64,000 bases of DNA from Artemia franciscana (Eukaryota > Arthropoda > Branchiopoda > Anostraca > Artemiidae). The translations under genes and the position numbers were made by a program. The stretch is from assembly GCF_032884065.1 (NCBI RefSeq), contig NW_027063679.1, forward strand, positions 310,001 through 374,000. Direction: 5' to 3'. Under the pieces are notes generated by a model, which did no database searches, was not told the origin of the DNA, and saw nothing but the letters and a program-made list of their open reading frames with translations. Shown here piece by piece: positions 1 to 13,625 of the stretch (positions are counted from its first letter, which is position 1; each line of letters opens with the position of its first letter).

Positions 1-2
1 AC

Positions 3-300
3 AGTGAGCTACCTGATGAACTGGCAGAAAATATTGACCCTATTAAAAATTTACTTAGCCCGTCTCGGAAAAAAAGAAGAAAAGATAACACATGTATACA
101 AAATGGGCCAAAATTTTATATCTATACCAAGGAAAATAAAATAAAAGATTACTACTTTGCGAAAAATAAGGTAGTGATGGTTATTTCTATTCCTAATCCG
201 ACGCTAACACAAAAGTCCACACAGAAGGGCAAACAGGGCGCTGTTGGCTCACTGCGGCAATTTAGGTGGGGACATCAACAATCGTATGTGTTCTATTAAG
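3..300 (+). CDS. Possible 3' coding exon, open at the window edge, unidentified
   Basis: A frame is open from base 3 to a TAA at 298-300, about 98 codons with no Met needed because it runs in from the edge. It is lysine-rich, with a basic cluster SPSRKKRRK near residue 22 that resembles a nuclear-localisation signal, and it ends QFRWGHQQSYVFY. An AAG|GTAGTG site near 168-171 could be a splice donor, so the exon may be shorter than the frame. I do not recognise the family. It could be the end of a host gene or a decayed transposon frame. No neighbouring gene on the plus strand helps to decide. Confidence 0.3.
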
Positions 301-645
301 AGTTAAATCGAGTTGCACTGGAAATACCTAATTGTAATACAGTTGAGAATAGCCAATTTTTTTGAATAACAGCAATGTAACATAAAATTGTTTATTTAAT
401 TGAAAAGCTTATCAGAAGCGTGAAAATTGGACGACATAGAAATCCTGCACAAGGATAGTGACCATTAAGATTGTTCATTGATACAACTGACGAATATTCC
501 TACTGGAGTAACTGATTTTCTTTATTGAGAAATAAAAGTTTTATAATTTCTTTCCAAATATAATACTACCCTACATACTGCTTTAATGAATTCTCTTGTG
601 TGAAGGACAGAGTTGAGTAATTTAGCTCTATTTAATTCGGTATTT
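301..645. other. AT-rich spacer
   Basis: No coding, RNA or transposon signal seen. Confidence 0.4.
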
Positions 646-2055
<1,410 letters not shown>

Positions 2056-2059
2056 TTTT

Positions 2060-3330
2060 GTCACAAATTCTAACTGTTTCTTTTACGAAATTTGTATGTT
2101 GATATATATGCAAAAATGAAAATCGTTAAACAACAAAAACCCAAGCAGATATTTTATTCCCAGGAATTTCTGGATGCAGAATTATCATCTTTAATGGACA
2201 TTTTATTTTGTAATGGTTACCCAATTAAATTCATAAATGAAATAATGGAAAATGGACGTATTAAAATCATTCCGGTTTCACAGCCTTCAAAATTAAATTT
2301 GTCTAAAAGTTATATCTCTCCACCAGGTCTAGGGGACCTGGTCTGTACCGGGTCTAGGGGATAAACTTAAACGGATATTACACTATTATAAGATTGATGC
2401 ATGTTTCTAGTCAATACGACCATTAAGTAGTTTCCTATATTCTTGGAAGGATTTTACTCAGGGCAATTGTTTTATTAATATTATTCCTTATTCTTGTGGG
2501 GACTTTTACGTTGGCAGAACTCACCAGCAATTTGTTGAGATTAATTAAGCGTCGCAACTCAATAGAAAAAGTTCTACAGTTGTGCAGGCCTCCTGAAACC
2601 TTCGTTTTGGCTTTGACTTAACACATTTTCTACCACCCTGACCATTATGTACAATTCGATGATGCAACGGCCATTTCTAATGATACAAGTTTTACTCAGT
2701 GGGCGAGGGAGGCTACTGAAAAAAACAACAACATATGCTTGCTAAAATTTCAATAAATAGAGATACAGGAAATTTGAATATTGACCCGATTTATAACTTT
2801 CTTCTGAAAAGTGAACCAGTTGTTAGCGGGAATATTGAGATTTGACAAAATCACCTGGGGACGAGATTAAATACAAGACCAAGGAGAGTTGCAACAACAG
2901 CAGCAAATTATAGGATTATCTCAGAACAGAATAATTCGCCTCATTTCCATTTTATATTATTTTACTATCCAGTTACTTTTGTGTTCTCATCGAAGCAACT
3001 CTATTAGCTTCTGTGACCTGTGAGGATTAGTTGTGACAATTGTAGCATATTGATATTGGTTATTTTCGTTTGTTCGTTTTGTTTTTTATTGGTTTTTAGG
3101 TTAATTTAGTTTTTATCTTTGTTTCTTCTGCGTTGAAGACGCCTGGTTTTTATGCATACGAAATATCCGCGTCGTTTTGGTTTTTACTTTTTCTGTCTAC
3201 TGGCTGTGGTCCTGTTTATTTGTTTTTCATTGAGTTTCCCTCTTTGTTTGTTCTTTGTCATGGTTGGCCAGTTCAGCTTAAGATCTTTCATTTGTTCCGG
3301 AGCTATAAGCCAAAATTAAAATGTACGAGG
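2060..3330 (+). mobile_element. Penelope-like retroelement, 3' part with GIY-YIG nuclease, degenerate
   Basis: Three conceptual pieces follow each other with frame breaks. The first (2092-2364) has ELSSLMDILFCNGYP followed by FINEI, the conserved stretch after the reverse transcriptase in Penelope elements. Next, around 2480-2540, IPYSCGDFYVGRTHQQ matches the GIY-YIG core (Y...YVGRT). Then, near 2755-2815, NRDTGNLNIDPIYNFLL is the C-terminal motif. The tail after about 2900 carries a GAAGACGCC-type stretch that recurs near 42620 after the same C-terminal motif, so it is probably element 3' UTR. Several stops and frameshifts make it inactive. In this family the reverse transcriptase copies RNA primed at a nick made by the GIY-YIG domain; the reverse transcriptase itself is not visible here. 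Confidence 0.75.
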
Positions 3331-3370
3331 CTATGAGACTATAAAATCCAGTACCGCTAATAATGAATAA

Positions 3371-3406
3371 GCTATGGGAAGTAGCACTTGTGGTACTTCC
3401 CATAGC
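3371..3406. repeat. Perfect 13-bp-stem hairpin
   Basis: The arms 3371-3383 and 3394-3406 are exact reverse complements around a 10-base loop. There is no U-tract or coding neighbour to suggest a role. Confidence 0.8.
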
Positions 3407-3779
3407 TAATATAGCTTCCCATAAAGTGAGGTACACTTGTTTTAATCCCTGGAAAGCTAGTTTGATTTCACATTCTTTGGTAAAGGATTGTAGTTCCTGA
3501 ATAATATTATAACTCAGCATTTCAATAAGAGAGTGATAATCCTATGATAACAATTATCGAATTATTTTGAACGATTATTTATTTTTGCCAACTTTACTAA
3601 TGAGCGAGCGAAAGAGGGGAGATTTTCTGTACCAAGTGTCGTCGTACCTTCCGGGAGTAGTGTCTCCCTTAAACTGAGGGGCACATATAACAGAAGCCTA
3701 CGCTTCCCTTGCTTATTGGTATTTGAGCTTCTTAATGTCTATTACTTTCTTATATCACCCAATTACCTTCCGATATCGT

Positions 3780-6700
3780 ATTTCCTTCTGTTTTATGAAG
3801 TAATTTTTTTTTTGAATTGCTATGATTCTTGGATTACGCTTAAGTACTGAAGACAAGAATGTCCCCCAATCCTTAGACTTTTCTGACCTTCAGCAACTAA
3901 TCCCCAAAAGCAGAAAGATAGTCCAGTGTGGCGCTTCCCACACCTTTAAATTGCAATACGAGACTCGTGGTGACCTTGAATTTTTCCTAAAAGAATCAGT
4001 GCACATTGGTTATGAACGTCTACCTGTTCAGTAATTTCGCTTCCTTCCCCGTCAATACTTTAAGTGTCACCAGATAGGTCACCTAGCAATGTATTGCCAA
4101 TCAGGTGCTATCTGTGGTCGGTGTGGTCCCCCCAATCACGTATCAAACCGTTTAAACTCATGCACAGCTGGTATGTTCTGTGTGTTTTGCCAGGCTGCTG
4201 GTCATATCTGTTACAATGTGAAACGTCCGAATAATCATCCAGCCAAGATTCACCTTACTGCCCATGGTCGAAGTGCCAAAAGTCGGCAAATTTCAATATG
4301 AGATGCTTAGCAATAAAAATTAGCGGTCGGCTCGTCCAAAACTCTTCTTGATGAGATCGTGTCAAAACATGTGATTTGCTTACAAGAGCATCTTATTCAG
4401 TTAAGCCTTAGTCTTTTGGATACTAGAGATAAATTCACTAGCTATGTATCTCGTGTAAAGCAAAATAGCGCTGGTAGTAGACCGTCGGGCGGTCTTGTGA
4501 CTTACGTGAATCCTACTTTACGTTCTTGTAGACGTGCTGTGCTTGTTACGTGCTTGTAGAATTCTGTGATTACTTTTTTGATGTTAAAGTTGATGATACG
4601 TTTATCTATAATGTTTATTTGTCGACTGATTACCATAATCATAGGTCTGGGCGCCTTTTTGCTCTTGCCTCTGAAAAGTTATGTACAAGCATTTCAATCA
4701 TTATTTCTATTATTTCTGCATGTCTAATTGTTGGAGATTTTAACTGTAACCTAACTGTTCCATCTGCCTGCTCTTCTCTGATTGATCTAATATTCCATAA
4801 TCATTTTTATGTTGTTCATAAAACCAAAATTTCGCATACATTCACAATTCCTCGTCCGTATCCAACATAGACCATATTGTTTCTTCTATCTCCTTAGGTG
4901 TCTCTCAACCGTAGGTTCTATGTGATTATTTAATATCTGATCAGTTGCCTGTATCGTTTTCTTTCTCAGCAAATCAGACTTCTCATTTACGAACTAGTCA
5001 CCCAAAAATACCAAGTCCATCGTATAGACGTAATTGCGCATTAATCAACCCAGAACTCTATTGGGATAGTTTTTTTTTACTATCCTTTCCAAGATTAAGG
5101 TACCCTTTGCCCTGCTAATCAAGCACTCACAGCTGCCCTCTGAGGAAAAAGACATTCTCCTTGATATATATTGTGCAGAGATATGCCACGCTTTACAATA
5201 TGCAGAATCTTATGCTGCTCCATTGAAGCGTCGCCATCCAGGAACATTTCCCAAGTGGCATGAAAATCTAGGTCTCTCATAATCTTGTGTCTCAGAAAAG
5301 TTTTGGCTACATCTATGGATCGAATGCGACCGACCACGGTCCAGTCCTGTTAATTCCATCCGCATCACAAGAAAGAAACAGTTTGCCAAGAAAAGGCAGA
5401 ACCGCCGCAAGAAAATTACAGAACAGTCAGCACAAAAAAAAAATAAAAAATAGCCACACTTTCCTTTGGTCGACATTCCATCCAAGGATCCCCAAAACCT
5501 CCTTTCCTCTACTGATGTTCCTCTATCTGAGTGATGTTCTTTCTATTAGGCCGAATTCTCTCCATCAGACCCCCAGCTTGAACACAAATTTGCTGAAGAC
5601 CTTGACCAATTTTTGCATGCATTCTCCAACTCTGATTTTACAGTACCCGTAACGTCTGTGACTGATAATATTACGGGCCTTAAGCCAAAGCTATCACGAA
5701 GCATTGATGGAAGTCACGCTCTACATATCAAAAACGGTTGTCTTGCGCTTTCAGAACATCTCACGCTACATCTGCAGATGATTTTTACACAAGGCTTGGT
5801 TTCATCAACATTCTGCATGGGAGCTTTTTCTCCTGTTCCAAAAAAAGGAAAAACCTCCAATCAAGGCAGATCTTTTAGACCCGTATCTGTATCAACCAGC
5901 TCATTCAAGCTTTATGAGCTACTGTTCATAAAAGAGCTCGAAGAAAAATGTTACACGCCTCCACATCAACTTGGCTTTCAACATGGCATGGTGTCTTAAA
6001 ATGCCTCCAGGCGACTTGATGGAACTATACCAGTTAAGACAGGAACCAGGCAAGGTAACCTTGGTATTTCAATGACTATGTCCTCAAAGCTCAGGACCAG
6101 TGTAAGATGTTTTATGTTCTTTCTGGCCTCAAAATCTCCTTAGTCACATATGCTGATGACATTTTCAACACCTGCCGAAGTTTGGACAACATTCCTGAAA
6201 CTTTTCAGAAACTGCAAGCAGAATACTTTAAATCTGGTCTGAAATTTAAAACTGTAAATTCCGAAGTAGTATTTTTTAACTGTAAAGGCCTACTTCTTTA
6301 TGAAATTGTACTTGGGAATTCAAAGATTTGCCCTTCTAACCAAATTGTTTGCCTAGCTATTCCCATTGGAAATACCATTTCTCACATTCATCATCTCCTA
6401 ATAGAAGGTATCAAACGCCGCATATCAGCTTCATATGCTTCGATAGCCTGTGCTAAGCTTCGTTCCAACCGCCATTATATTGCAACCCTATAAAACACAA
6501 TTGCTCTCCCCCCACATCCTCTGCACCCTTCTGGAAGATTCTTACAAATACTGATAAATTGAAAATTCGCTCCGCTTTCTTTTGTTTTGCAAGATACCTC
6601 CGGGTATATCTAATTTGGACACGCAATTCAAAGCTCATCAATAGTCTTCACGTAGCAGACCCTTCTATAGCCGGTGCTACACTTATGAAAAAATAAAACC

Positions 6701-6860
6701 AAAAGATTTCACGACATGCTCGGAGCCGACTTCTTCAACTTTGGTGACGCTGTCATAGTTCTACAGGATATTTCAATTTTTTTTTTTCTCTTTGTAGTAC
6801 TCTGTCATTTTCTTTTGTATGGGGATGGGTTTTAAATAAATAATAATAATAATAATATAT
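3780..6860 (+). mobile_element. Two-ORF APE-type LINE (family A), degenerate copy
   Basis: The order of domains is that of a complete LINE. A gag-like ORF1 ends in CCHC knuckles (CHQIGHLAMYC near 4065, then CGRCG and CVFCQAAGHIC to 4301). An apurinic-type endonuclease follows (CLQEHL, SGGLVTY, VGDFNCNL at 4359-4870). Then come reverse transcriptase blocks (VPKKGKTSNQG, QLGFQHG at 5613-5999; LVTYADDIF at 6107-6493). The active-site YADD is visible, but the frame is broken many times. The 3' end is a (TAA)n tail near 6834-6855. It is related to, but much more decayed than, the minus-strand copy at 53.4-56.7 kb. I do not assign a clade. Confidence 0.88.
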
Positions 6861-7216
6861 AGAGTTGTCATATGTAGCTATTTAACAATTCAATATAATA
6901 TAGCTACAAAATTATCCAAAGCGTTAAGGTTTACTAGACAAAATATATAAAATGATCAAAAAGTACGAACAGACATTTTTTCTGGAGGCCGAGGCCCTAT
7001 TTGTGTTTTTCTAGGGAGGTGGAAATCCTTCAGACTATTATCGAAAGTGAGAGAGGAAGCTCTTCAATGCTCATTCCTCCCCTTATCATAGTGTACAGAA
7101 CATGAACAATTTTAAATCACGAGCTTAAATAAAGGCTAAAAAAAAAAAAAAAAATTAAAAACACACACATTTACACACAAATTAATATTCAAGTTGTCCA
7201 GAAGCAACAATGACAT

Positions 7217-7359
7217 TATTATTATTATTTAAGAATTAACGATGTTTCTTGACTACTATGGTCCCTGCGTCGGCCCTGTAGTGCATTCCTGCAGTGTAAT
7301 TCGATCTCTGGGTCCTGTATTACCAAGCTAAGGTCAAATCCACTGCGCCACCACAGGAC
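7217..7359 (-). mobile_element. tRNA-derived SINE with intact target-site duplication
   Basis: On the minus strand the element starts GTCCTGTGGTGGCGCAGTGG, a box A-like head, and has a box B-like GATCGAATTAC about 50 bases on. It ends in an (AAT)n tail. It is flanked by an exact 14-base repeat, agcaacaatgacat, at 7203-7216 and 7360-7373. Length (143 bp), split internal promoter, simple tail and duplication all fit a tRNA-derived SINE mobilised by a LINE. It lies just downstream of the visible FADD death-domain exon, where an intron is expected. Confidence 0.85.
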
Positions 7360-7545
7360 AGCAACAATGACATCATAAAGATAATCCAACATTTTAAACT
7401 AGCATAGAGGATCCACTAAATTTTAATTCTTAAGCCAAAAAAGTTTTATTTTGTCCCTCAGTGTTAAAGCACATTACCACTAGAGTTACTTCTAATTTCT
7501 AATTCTAACTTTGCTACTCATTAATTCAATAGAACTATGTTCTAC

Positions 7546-7832
7546 CTTCAAAGCTTGTTCCTGTAAATTGGGGGATGAGGCTTGAGCTTGAAGTATCTTA
7601 TCCTCATTTGTGCCCATAGTACGCGCCAGCTGCTTCCATTTGATTCCTATCACTCGAGCAACTTGGGTATACAGCATATTGCGACTTGAATTTGTCCCGC
7701 TATCCGAAACTTCCGAAGAAGCTTCGATATTTTCCGTACATATGGGGCAGGAGCCACGCCCATTTATTGTTTTGTTATAGGCTTGTACGTCACTTAGGGC
7801 TTTGTCCAGCTTCAACAGCACACATATCTTTT
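7546..7832 (-). CDS. Fadd: FADD-like adaptor, exon with end of DED and death domain
   Basis: The exon starts after a pyrimidine-rich acceptor (ttctttcaag, AG at 7834-7833) and enters in phase 1, matching the donor of the DED exon at 11610. Joined, the DED ends ...VLEKICVLLKLDKALSDVQAY, the expected last helices. A linker with a CPIC pair follows, then a death domain beginning LYTQVARVIGIKWKQLARTM and running through EQALK. FADD-type adaptors use the DED to bind a caspase-8/DREDD-type protease and the death domain to bind an upstream death-domain protein (IMD in arthropods). The exon ends at AAG|GTAGAA (7546/7545) in phase 0. The last one or two death-domain helices must lie in a further exon that I could not find. 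Read through, the frame stops at 7492 with non-domain residues. A LINE fragment occupies the intron to the DED exon. Confidence 0.8.
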
Positions 7833-8114
7833 CTTGAAAGAAGAAAAATACGTTAGATAAGGGACATTGAAAAATGGTTAAACTTCAGGCAAATCCAAAA
7901 CGAAGCTGAGATAGTCACTCTGTAGTTTTTCTATATCTACACTGTATTGCTGCAGCTGACAACTTGTCATAGCTTTCAGCCGTTGGAAACAAAGACAATA
8001 GCAAACACCTTTTCAGACCTCCTTTTTCCACCTCTCAGTTTTGAGTGAACTTAAAACTTACAAGGCTTGTGTGGGGGGAGGGGGTGTAGAACTAACTAAA
8101 AAACAATATTTGCA

Positions 8115-8165
8115 TCATAATACTACTACTTCTACTCCTACAGCTACTACAACTACTAAAACTAA
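8115..8165. repeat. (CTA)n-like simple repeat
   Basis: Imperfect ACT triplets followed by caactcactgcag. A similar join occurs at the 3' end of the RTE-like LINE at 13.63 kb, so this is probably a severely truncated minus-strand LINE tail. Confidence 0.6.
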
Positions 8166-8189
8166 CAACTCACTGCAGTACCAAGAAAA

Positions 8190-8900
8190 GCGCAAATTAT
8201 GTCCTGGCTTTTAGAAAGCATAGGGGTTTTGAGCCCTACTCATGTTAATTTAATGTATGGTATACCAGACAAACACATTAAAGTGATTAATGCTACACGC
8301 GAGAATAATACTGCTGCAGTTACGGTAGGAAATGAGGTTATTTATTGGTTTTGTATTAATATAGGAGTTAAGCAGTGTTGTGTTCTATTCTCGTTTATAT
8401 AGACCATTTTGATGGACTTAGTCTTAAGGAGTACAAGAAGGAAATGGGAGAACATGGAATAAAATGAGGAAGAAAACTTTCCTGGACTTAGATTATGCTG
8501 ATGATTTAAGTATCCTAGATGAAAGTGTGAGGAAAATGAATGAACTTTAAGAGGTTTTGCCTTGGTAGTTACCTTTTCAGTACTGTTAGTAAGGACAGTG
8601 GGAGCAGTGAAGATATTGAAAGTAGAATAGCCAAGGCTCAAGGTATTTTTAAACGGATGAAATTTTTTTGTAAGAATAGAAAAAATAAGTCTGCAAACCA
8701 AGATCATAATATTGGGAGGTATAATATTGGTCAAATAAGGTTTGCTTGGTGCTTGGCGCGGCGAGTTCCTGGGGCTTTTCTGACATAAAAAAACGGTCTT
8801 TGCAGGTCAAGAGTTTAAGAAAATTCGTAAATAGGATTCGTTCACAGGGGGATTTTATATTATAAAATTTGCCTATTGTTCGCACACATTTTAGTAGAAA
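8190..8900 (+). mobile_element. RTE-like LINE (family B) fragment, degenerate
   Basis: Conceptual pieces read GIPDKHIKVINATRENN, a GVKQ-CVLFSF block (the GVRQGCVLSP motif), LDLDYADDLSILDESVRKM (the YADD active site, with a frame break), and SGSSEDIESRIAKAQGIF. This is the reverse transcriptase fingers-palm-thumb order. Three or more frame breaks make it dead. It is the same family as the minus-strand copy at 13.63-15.7 kb and lies in the putative FADD intron in the opposite direction to the gene. Confidence 0.8.
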
Positions 8901-10500
8901 AAAGATGAGTACTTTAAGTCTTGGCTTACGTCTTACGTCTTAAAGACCAAGTGAACTACAAACTTTTGCAGGGGAAGGATGTTAGGGGATTTTAATGCAA
9001 ACAATATTAGTTTGGAGGCCCAGCACCCTTAAAATGGCAAAAAATTGTCAGTACCCATCAGCTTGTGACTCACATTTGTCAGTTCTCGGGTCAAGAGATG
9101 GTCAATATGAACAAAATAAACAGCTTGAAAGCACATTTGGTTCCCCAAGAATAGGTTGGAAAAAGGGCCAGAAAATATTTTTTGGATTCACCTGAAACCT
9201 ATATTGGTAATACCTTAGGCCGCACGAACCTCAATGAACAAAGAAGAAATGATTCACCCACTAATGGAAACAATTCTTTGTTTTCTTCAAAAACGCAATT
9301 CCAAAATTGCTTTAAATTTTTGACCCAAACCAGGATTGGATCTAAAATGGGGTAAAATGTTTTATTTTCTAATCAACCAGGATTTTGATCATTTTGGATG
9401 AGAGACTAGAAATATTATGATGCTTAAAGGTATTGGGTCTCTAATTTGAAAAAAAATAACATTCATAAGCCAAGTGGACATCTAAATGCAGAAGAAAAAT
9501 TTAGACTAAATTTGGCTGTATTAATTCATGACACCCAAAAACAAGTCTGGTATTTAATTTTCCTCTGGTCAACTTGAAATTCAAAGGGTATATAGACCAA
9601 GGCAAGGATACTTTGATGAAGATAACAAACCTTGAATGATAAATAGCAAATCTGATACCAAATTCTGAAATGAATTTGGATGTATATCATTTTCTTATTG
9701 GCTTGAAACATACAGGAAATGTAGACATGTATTAGAGAACCGCATAGATAACCTATTTAAAGACCCTATATAAGAACCTAACAAAGACAAAAAGTACTGA
9801 AATCACTGCCATTGAATTGATTTGCGATACCAGAAATAAGCAATTTTTGTCTTTTATCAGCTAATTTTCAGGCGTCAAGAATAAGCACAGCCAATTTTAT
9901 AAATGAATAAAGAAATACTTAAAACAAAAAGCAAACATTACAAATAAGAGTGGGGCTATTTCTACCGCATACAGTAAAAGGTTAGTGACATTCATGCTTT
10001 ATTAAAAACAATGTGTTTTCAACTGTATGCGTTTGATGTTTTGTTTTCACTGTTTACTGTTTTTACTGATTTCAACAGTAACCTGAACAAATACAATACT
10101 AATGAAGTTTATAGGAAAGAAAAAAACAAAACAACTTCTTACAATAATTAAATTTGTGACCATCAATTAGCTATGTCAATATAGCACTTTACTTTATCAG
10201 TATTTCTATTTTTATTTCATTTTATTGAATGGTATAAAAAAATGAGGCTTAAATGGAACTTTTAAAACTAATATTGGTTAGTTTACTGACAAAATATGCT
10301 TAGGTTACTGAAATAATATTCTATGTTGGCAATCAATAAATGATTTTCCAATCACGCGAAAGGAAAATACATAAAAAACAGATGGTAATGATGAAAATTT
10401 TGTTGCATATTAGCTAAACAAAACTGGATTAATATATAGCCTGATGTAATTATATAACATAATCATATATAAAAAAGCTTAACTTGAACATTTTTTTTAT
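8900..10500. other. AT-rich intronic-type DNA, no recognised feature
   Basis: Inside the inferred FADD intron. No motif, repeat unit or exon-like piece was recognised. Confidence 0.4.
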
Positions 10501-10519
10501 TTCTGTTCGTTTAGGCTTC

Positions 10520-11040
10520 ATTTGCAAAAACATTTTGGGGTTGTTCAGGTCTCAATAACCTAGCTTGTTTTTGCACTGTGTCAAAAATACTTGAGGCCAT
10601 TTTCAACCAAGTTAAAAATCCACCACGTTTTGTGCAGAACCAAGACTTTTTGAATCAAATCCAGACGCAGTTCAACCTTGCACTAAACCATGGCTTAGCT
10701 AATCTTAGCAACAAGTTAGAACTTATCTTTTTTTGCGCCAAATTACGATCTAGCTCCTCTTTTGCACTGGGCTGAGATTTAAGTAGATTTTGCCCCAAAT
10801 CCTCACTTATCTTGTTTTGCAGTGAAACAGAACTTTAATTTGTTTTTAAACCATGTTGCAGGAATTCTGTCAATTAGTTGCTGATATTCTGCTCATCTTT
10901 TAGCTTTTTTTGCCCTATAAACTAACTAACAAAAACAGTTTTTTGCCCTATGTCTACACTTGGATATAGCTTGTTCTGCATAGATTCAGGACTTGGCTTG
11001 ATTTTGCATTGGCTCAGGACTTAGTTCACTGTTTGGCTGA
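10520..11040. repeat. Degenerate minisatellite-like stretch
   Basis: Short related blocks built around tagcttgttttgca or agcttttttgccc, with caggact-type spacers, recur irregularly. No sharp period is visible. A 65-codon plus frame inside (10578-10775) looks like a by-product. Confidence 0.4.
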
Positions 11041-11609
11041 GTCAGGAAGAAGCTGGACTACAGATAGATGATCCATTCATTTGTTAAATAAATATTTTCA
11101 TAGAGAAAAAAATTTCAATACTGACCAGGGTGGTTTGAGCTCAAAGAAATGTTTTGCAAGTTATAAACTATCTACAAACCCAAGACTGGATATCCACGTT
11201 CTATTGTGTTAGTTTACTTTACATTAGAATTAGAGCTCATATACTTGAAGCGGGTTCAAAGTGATCCTTTACTGAATACTCCATTTACATAAAGAGCTAT
11301 TCAGTTTACAGAACTGAAGATTCTTTCTAGGGATAGAAGAATTCTGAAAATAAATAGTCTAGAAATTTAGAACTAAAATTGATCTGGAAATAAGTTATTG
11401 GAATCAAAATCCTCTAAATGAACATTAAATATCAATTGCCATGGAAAAACCTTAATCAGGATGATCCCTAGAAAGCAAATTTTCATTGTCACAGAATAAA
11501 TCTGTAATTTAGATTATCCCAAAGCCTCTTTATAACGCTTCTTTTTTAAGTCTAGATAATAGACCTTATGCTCTCCTATGCCAAATTAAAAGAAGGAAGA
11601 AAAAATTAC

Positions 11610-11847
11610 CTAACACAGTTACTTCATGCTCATTAATTACATCTCTAATAATTAGGATATTAAGAAGATCAGCAATTGTATTTAAAGTGCTGAATATTCT
11701 TCTGGATGCAATTTCTTTTATGAACATTTGTTTAACTTCCCTGATTTCTTGAACTGCAGATGCCTCTTTCATTATGTTATGAATTATAAAATCAAAATTG
11801 TGCTCCCTCTGAAATTCTGGAACTTCCATATTATTCATCACTGGTAT
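11610..11847 (-). CDS. Fadd: FADD-like adaptor, death-effector-domain exon
   Basis: The acceptor tgttttttttctag ends at 11848. The start is taken as the ATG at 11838 (a second in-frame ATG follows three codons later). The product, MNNMEVPEFQREHNFDF onward, has DED helices in order: FDFIIHNIMKEAS (H1), EIREVKQMFIKE (H2), IASRRIFSTL (H3), ADLLNILIIRDVI (H4) and NEHEVTVL (H5). The donor is G|GTAATT at 11610/11609, phase 1, and the exon at 7832 enters in the matching phase. The two exons give about 172 residues against roughly 200 for animal FADD, leaving room for one missing exon. A perfect donor GAG|GTAAGT at 12000/11999 could end a 5' UTR exon. What is seen is the domain and exon pattern; the IMD-pathway role is inferred from arthropod FADD. 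Confidence 0.8.
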
Positions 11848-12289
11848 CTAGAAAAAAAACAGGATACTTCAAAACAATGTAACTTTCTAATTGTATTCAT
11901 CGCTTAAAGATATTCCTTTATTTATTTTAATTAAAAAGTAAGCCTTAATAAACAAAATACAATGCTAGAGCCATAGATGCTACAATCCCATTGACTTACC
12001 TCAATACAAAAAAACAAAACAAAAAAATATTAAGGGAGTAAGTTTAGACACAATAAACAAAAAAGTGTTATTCAGTATTCATTGGAACCATAGATAGGCT
12101 GTTATAAAGCCTTGCTGTACAGTATTATTTAGTCTAGGTTTTCAAATTGTACTGCTATCTGTGCTTCCATTTCAAAGAAGATTACTTTATTTTAGGGGAA
12201 AATCCCTTCTTTTGAGGACACAATTTGAATCTAGGGACAAAGGAGAATCTTGCATTGTCAGATTGATAATTATTAAGTCAAAACAAAGC

Positions 12290-13625
12290 GTAAAACAAGG
12301 GATCTAATAGTACCACTTTTAGTACCTCAAGATTGGCGAAATGCAAATATTACACCTGTCCACAAGGGTAAAAGTAGGAATCATGCCACCAATTACTGAC
12401 CCATTAGCATCATCTCAACTGTTTGTAATATTCTTGAAAAAATTACAAATACCACAATTACAAAATATTTTTTTTTGACAAAAAACTGCTCGTAGACAGC
12501 AATCATGACTTCAGATCTGGGTGCTCAGTGGAGATAAATCTTATGGATGCTTATGACTATATCACTAAGTTGCTAGATCCCACTACTCCAGTTGACACGA
12601 TCCTTTCAGATTTTGCCTAAGCATCTGATAAAATTTATCATTACTGCCTGAAAATAAAACTAATATCTATTGATATCCATCTGGAGGTTGTAGAATGAGT
12701 AATGTAGTTCCTTTCAGAAAGAAAGCAGAGAGTTAAGGTATTTGAGGACAATGGGTAAGAATTTTCCAAGGAGTTGACAGTGGCATGCCGCAGGGAAAAA
12801 CATTGGTCCAACATTGTTTGAATATTTTTATTAATGATGCTCCAGAAGCTGTAAGAAATAAGATAAGCCTTTGTGCTGATGATTCAAAGCTTATTGGCTC
12901 TGAAGAGTCATAAATTACAACAGCTTTCATACAAGAAGACCCGAATTTAGCATTCTGAAGTGCAAGTCAATGTACTTTGGGAAAATGAACACAAGGTGGC
13001 AGTACCAGATGATAAGAGGGGAAGATTCAAGACAATTGATTGACTCTTTGGCAGAGGGAAGAGACTTGGGGATCGTTGTTGGTTGTTGGTGAGGAGCTAA
13101 AACCTAACAAACATGCACAAACAGCAGCTGCAAAGCATCTAAGACTTTTGACACAATCAAGTGTATGGTAAGCAGCTGATCATCCGAAGTTATGACCAAA
13201 CTGTGCAAGGGTCTAGTGCAACCGTTGCTAGAATTTGGCCAGTGTGTTACAATGCCCTTGAACAAGGGTGATCAGCAGAAAATAGAATGTCCAAAGATGG
13301 GCAATAAACGTTGTTGACATATGCAAGAATCTTGACTATCCATCTCAATTGAATAAGCTAAAGCTCCCAATGCTCATGTATAGGTGTTGAAGAGGTGATG
13401 GTCATAATGATTTATAAGCTTTTGTATGCTGACTGATCCTGTCAAAAATCATTTCAGTTTGATGAATACCCCTGGACAAGTGGGCATTGTAAGAAGTTGT
13501 CCCAGAAGAGGGTAGATACCAGAGTCCCAAACCGCTTCCTTCCCAATAGTGATTGCATATTGGAATAGTCTTCCTGATACTACTGTCATTACTCCCTCTG
13601 TTGATGACCTTGAAGGTTCCTGTAG
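12290..13625 (+). mobile_element. CR1-like LINE (family C), degenerate reverse transcriptase and C-terminus
   Basis: Translated pieces read VPQDWRNANITPVHKGK, then a broken KAFDK region, SGMPQGKTLVQ-CLNIFINDAPEA, LCADDSKLIGSEES and, further on, the C-terminal SLPDTTVI-SVDDLEG. The order and motifs match the copy at 28.98-30.2 kb, so both are one family. Stops and frameshifts occur throughout, and ADDSKL is the active-site region. The 3' end meets the (TAG)n tail of the opposite-strand family B LINE near 13625. Confidence 0.78.
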
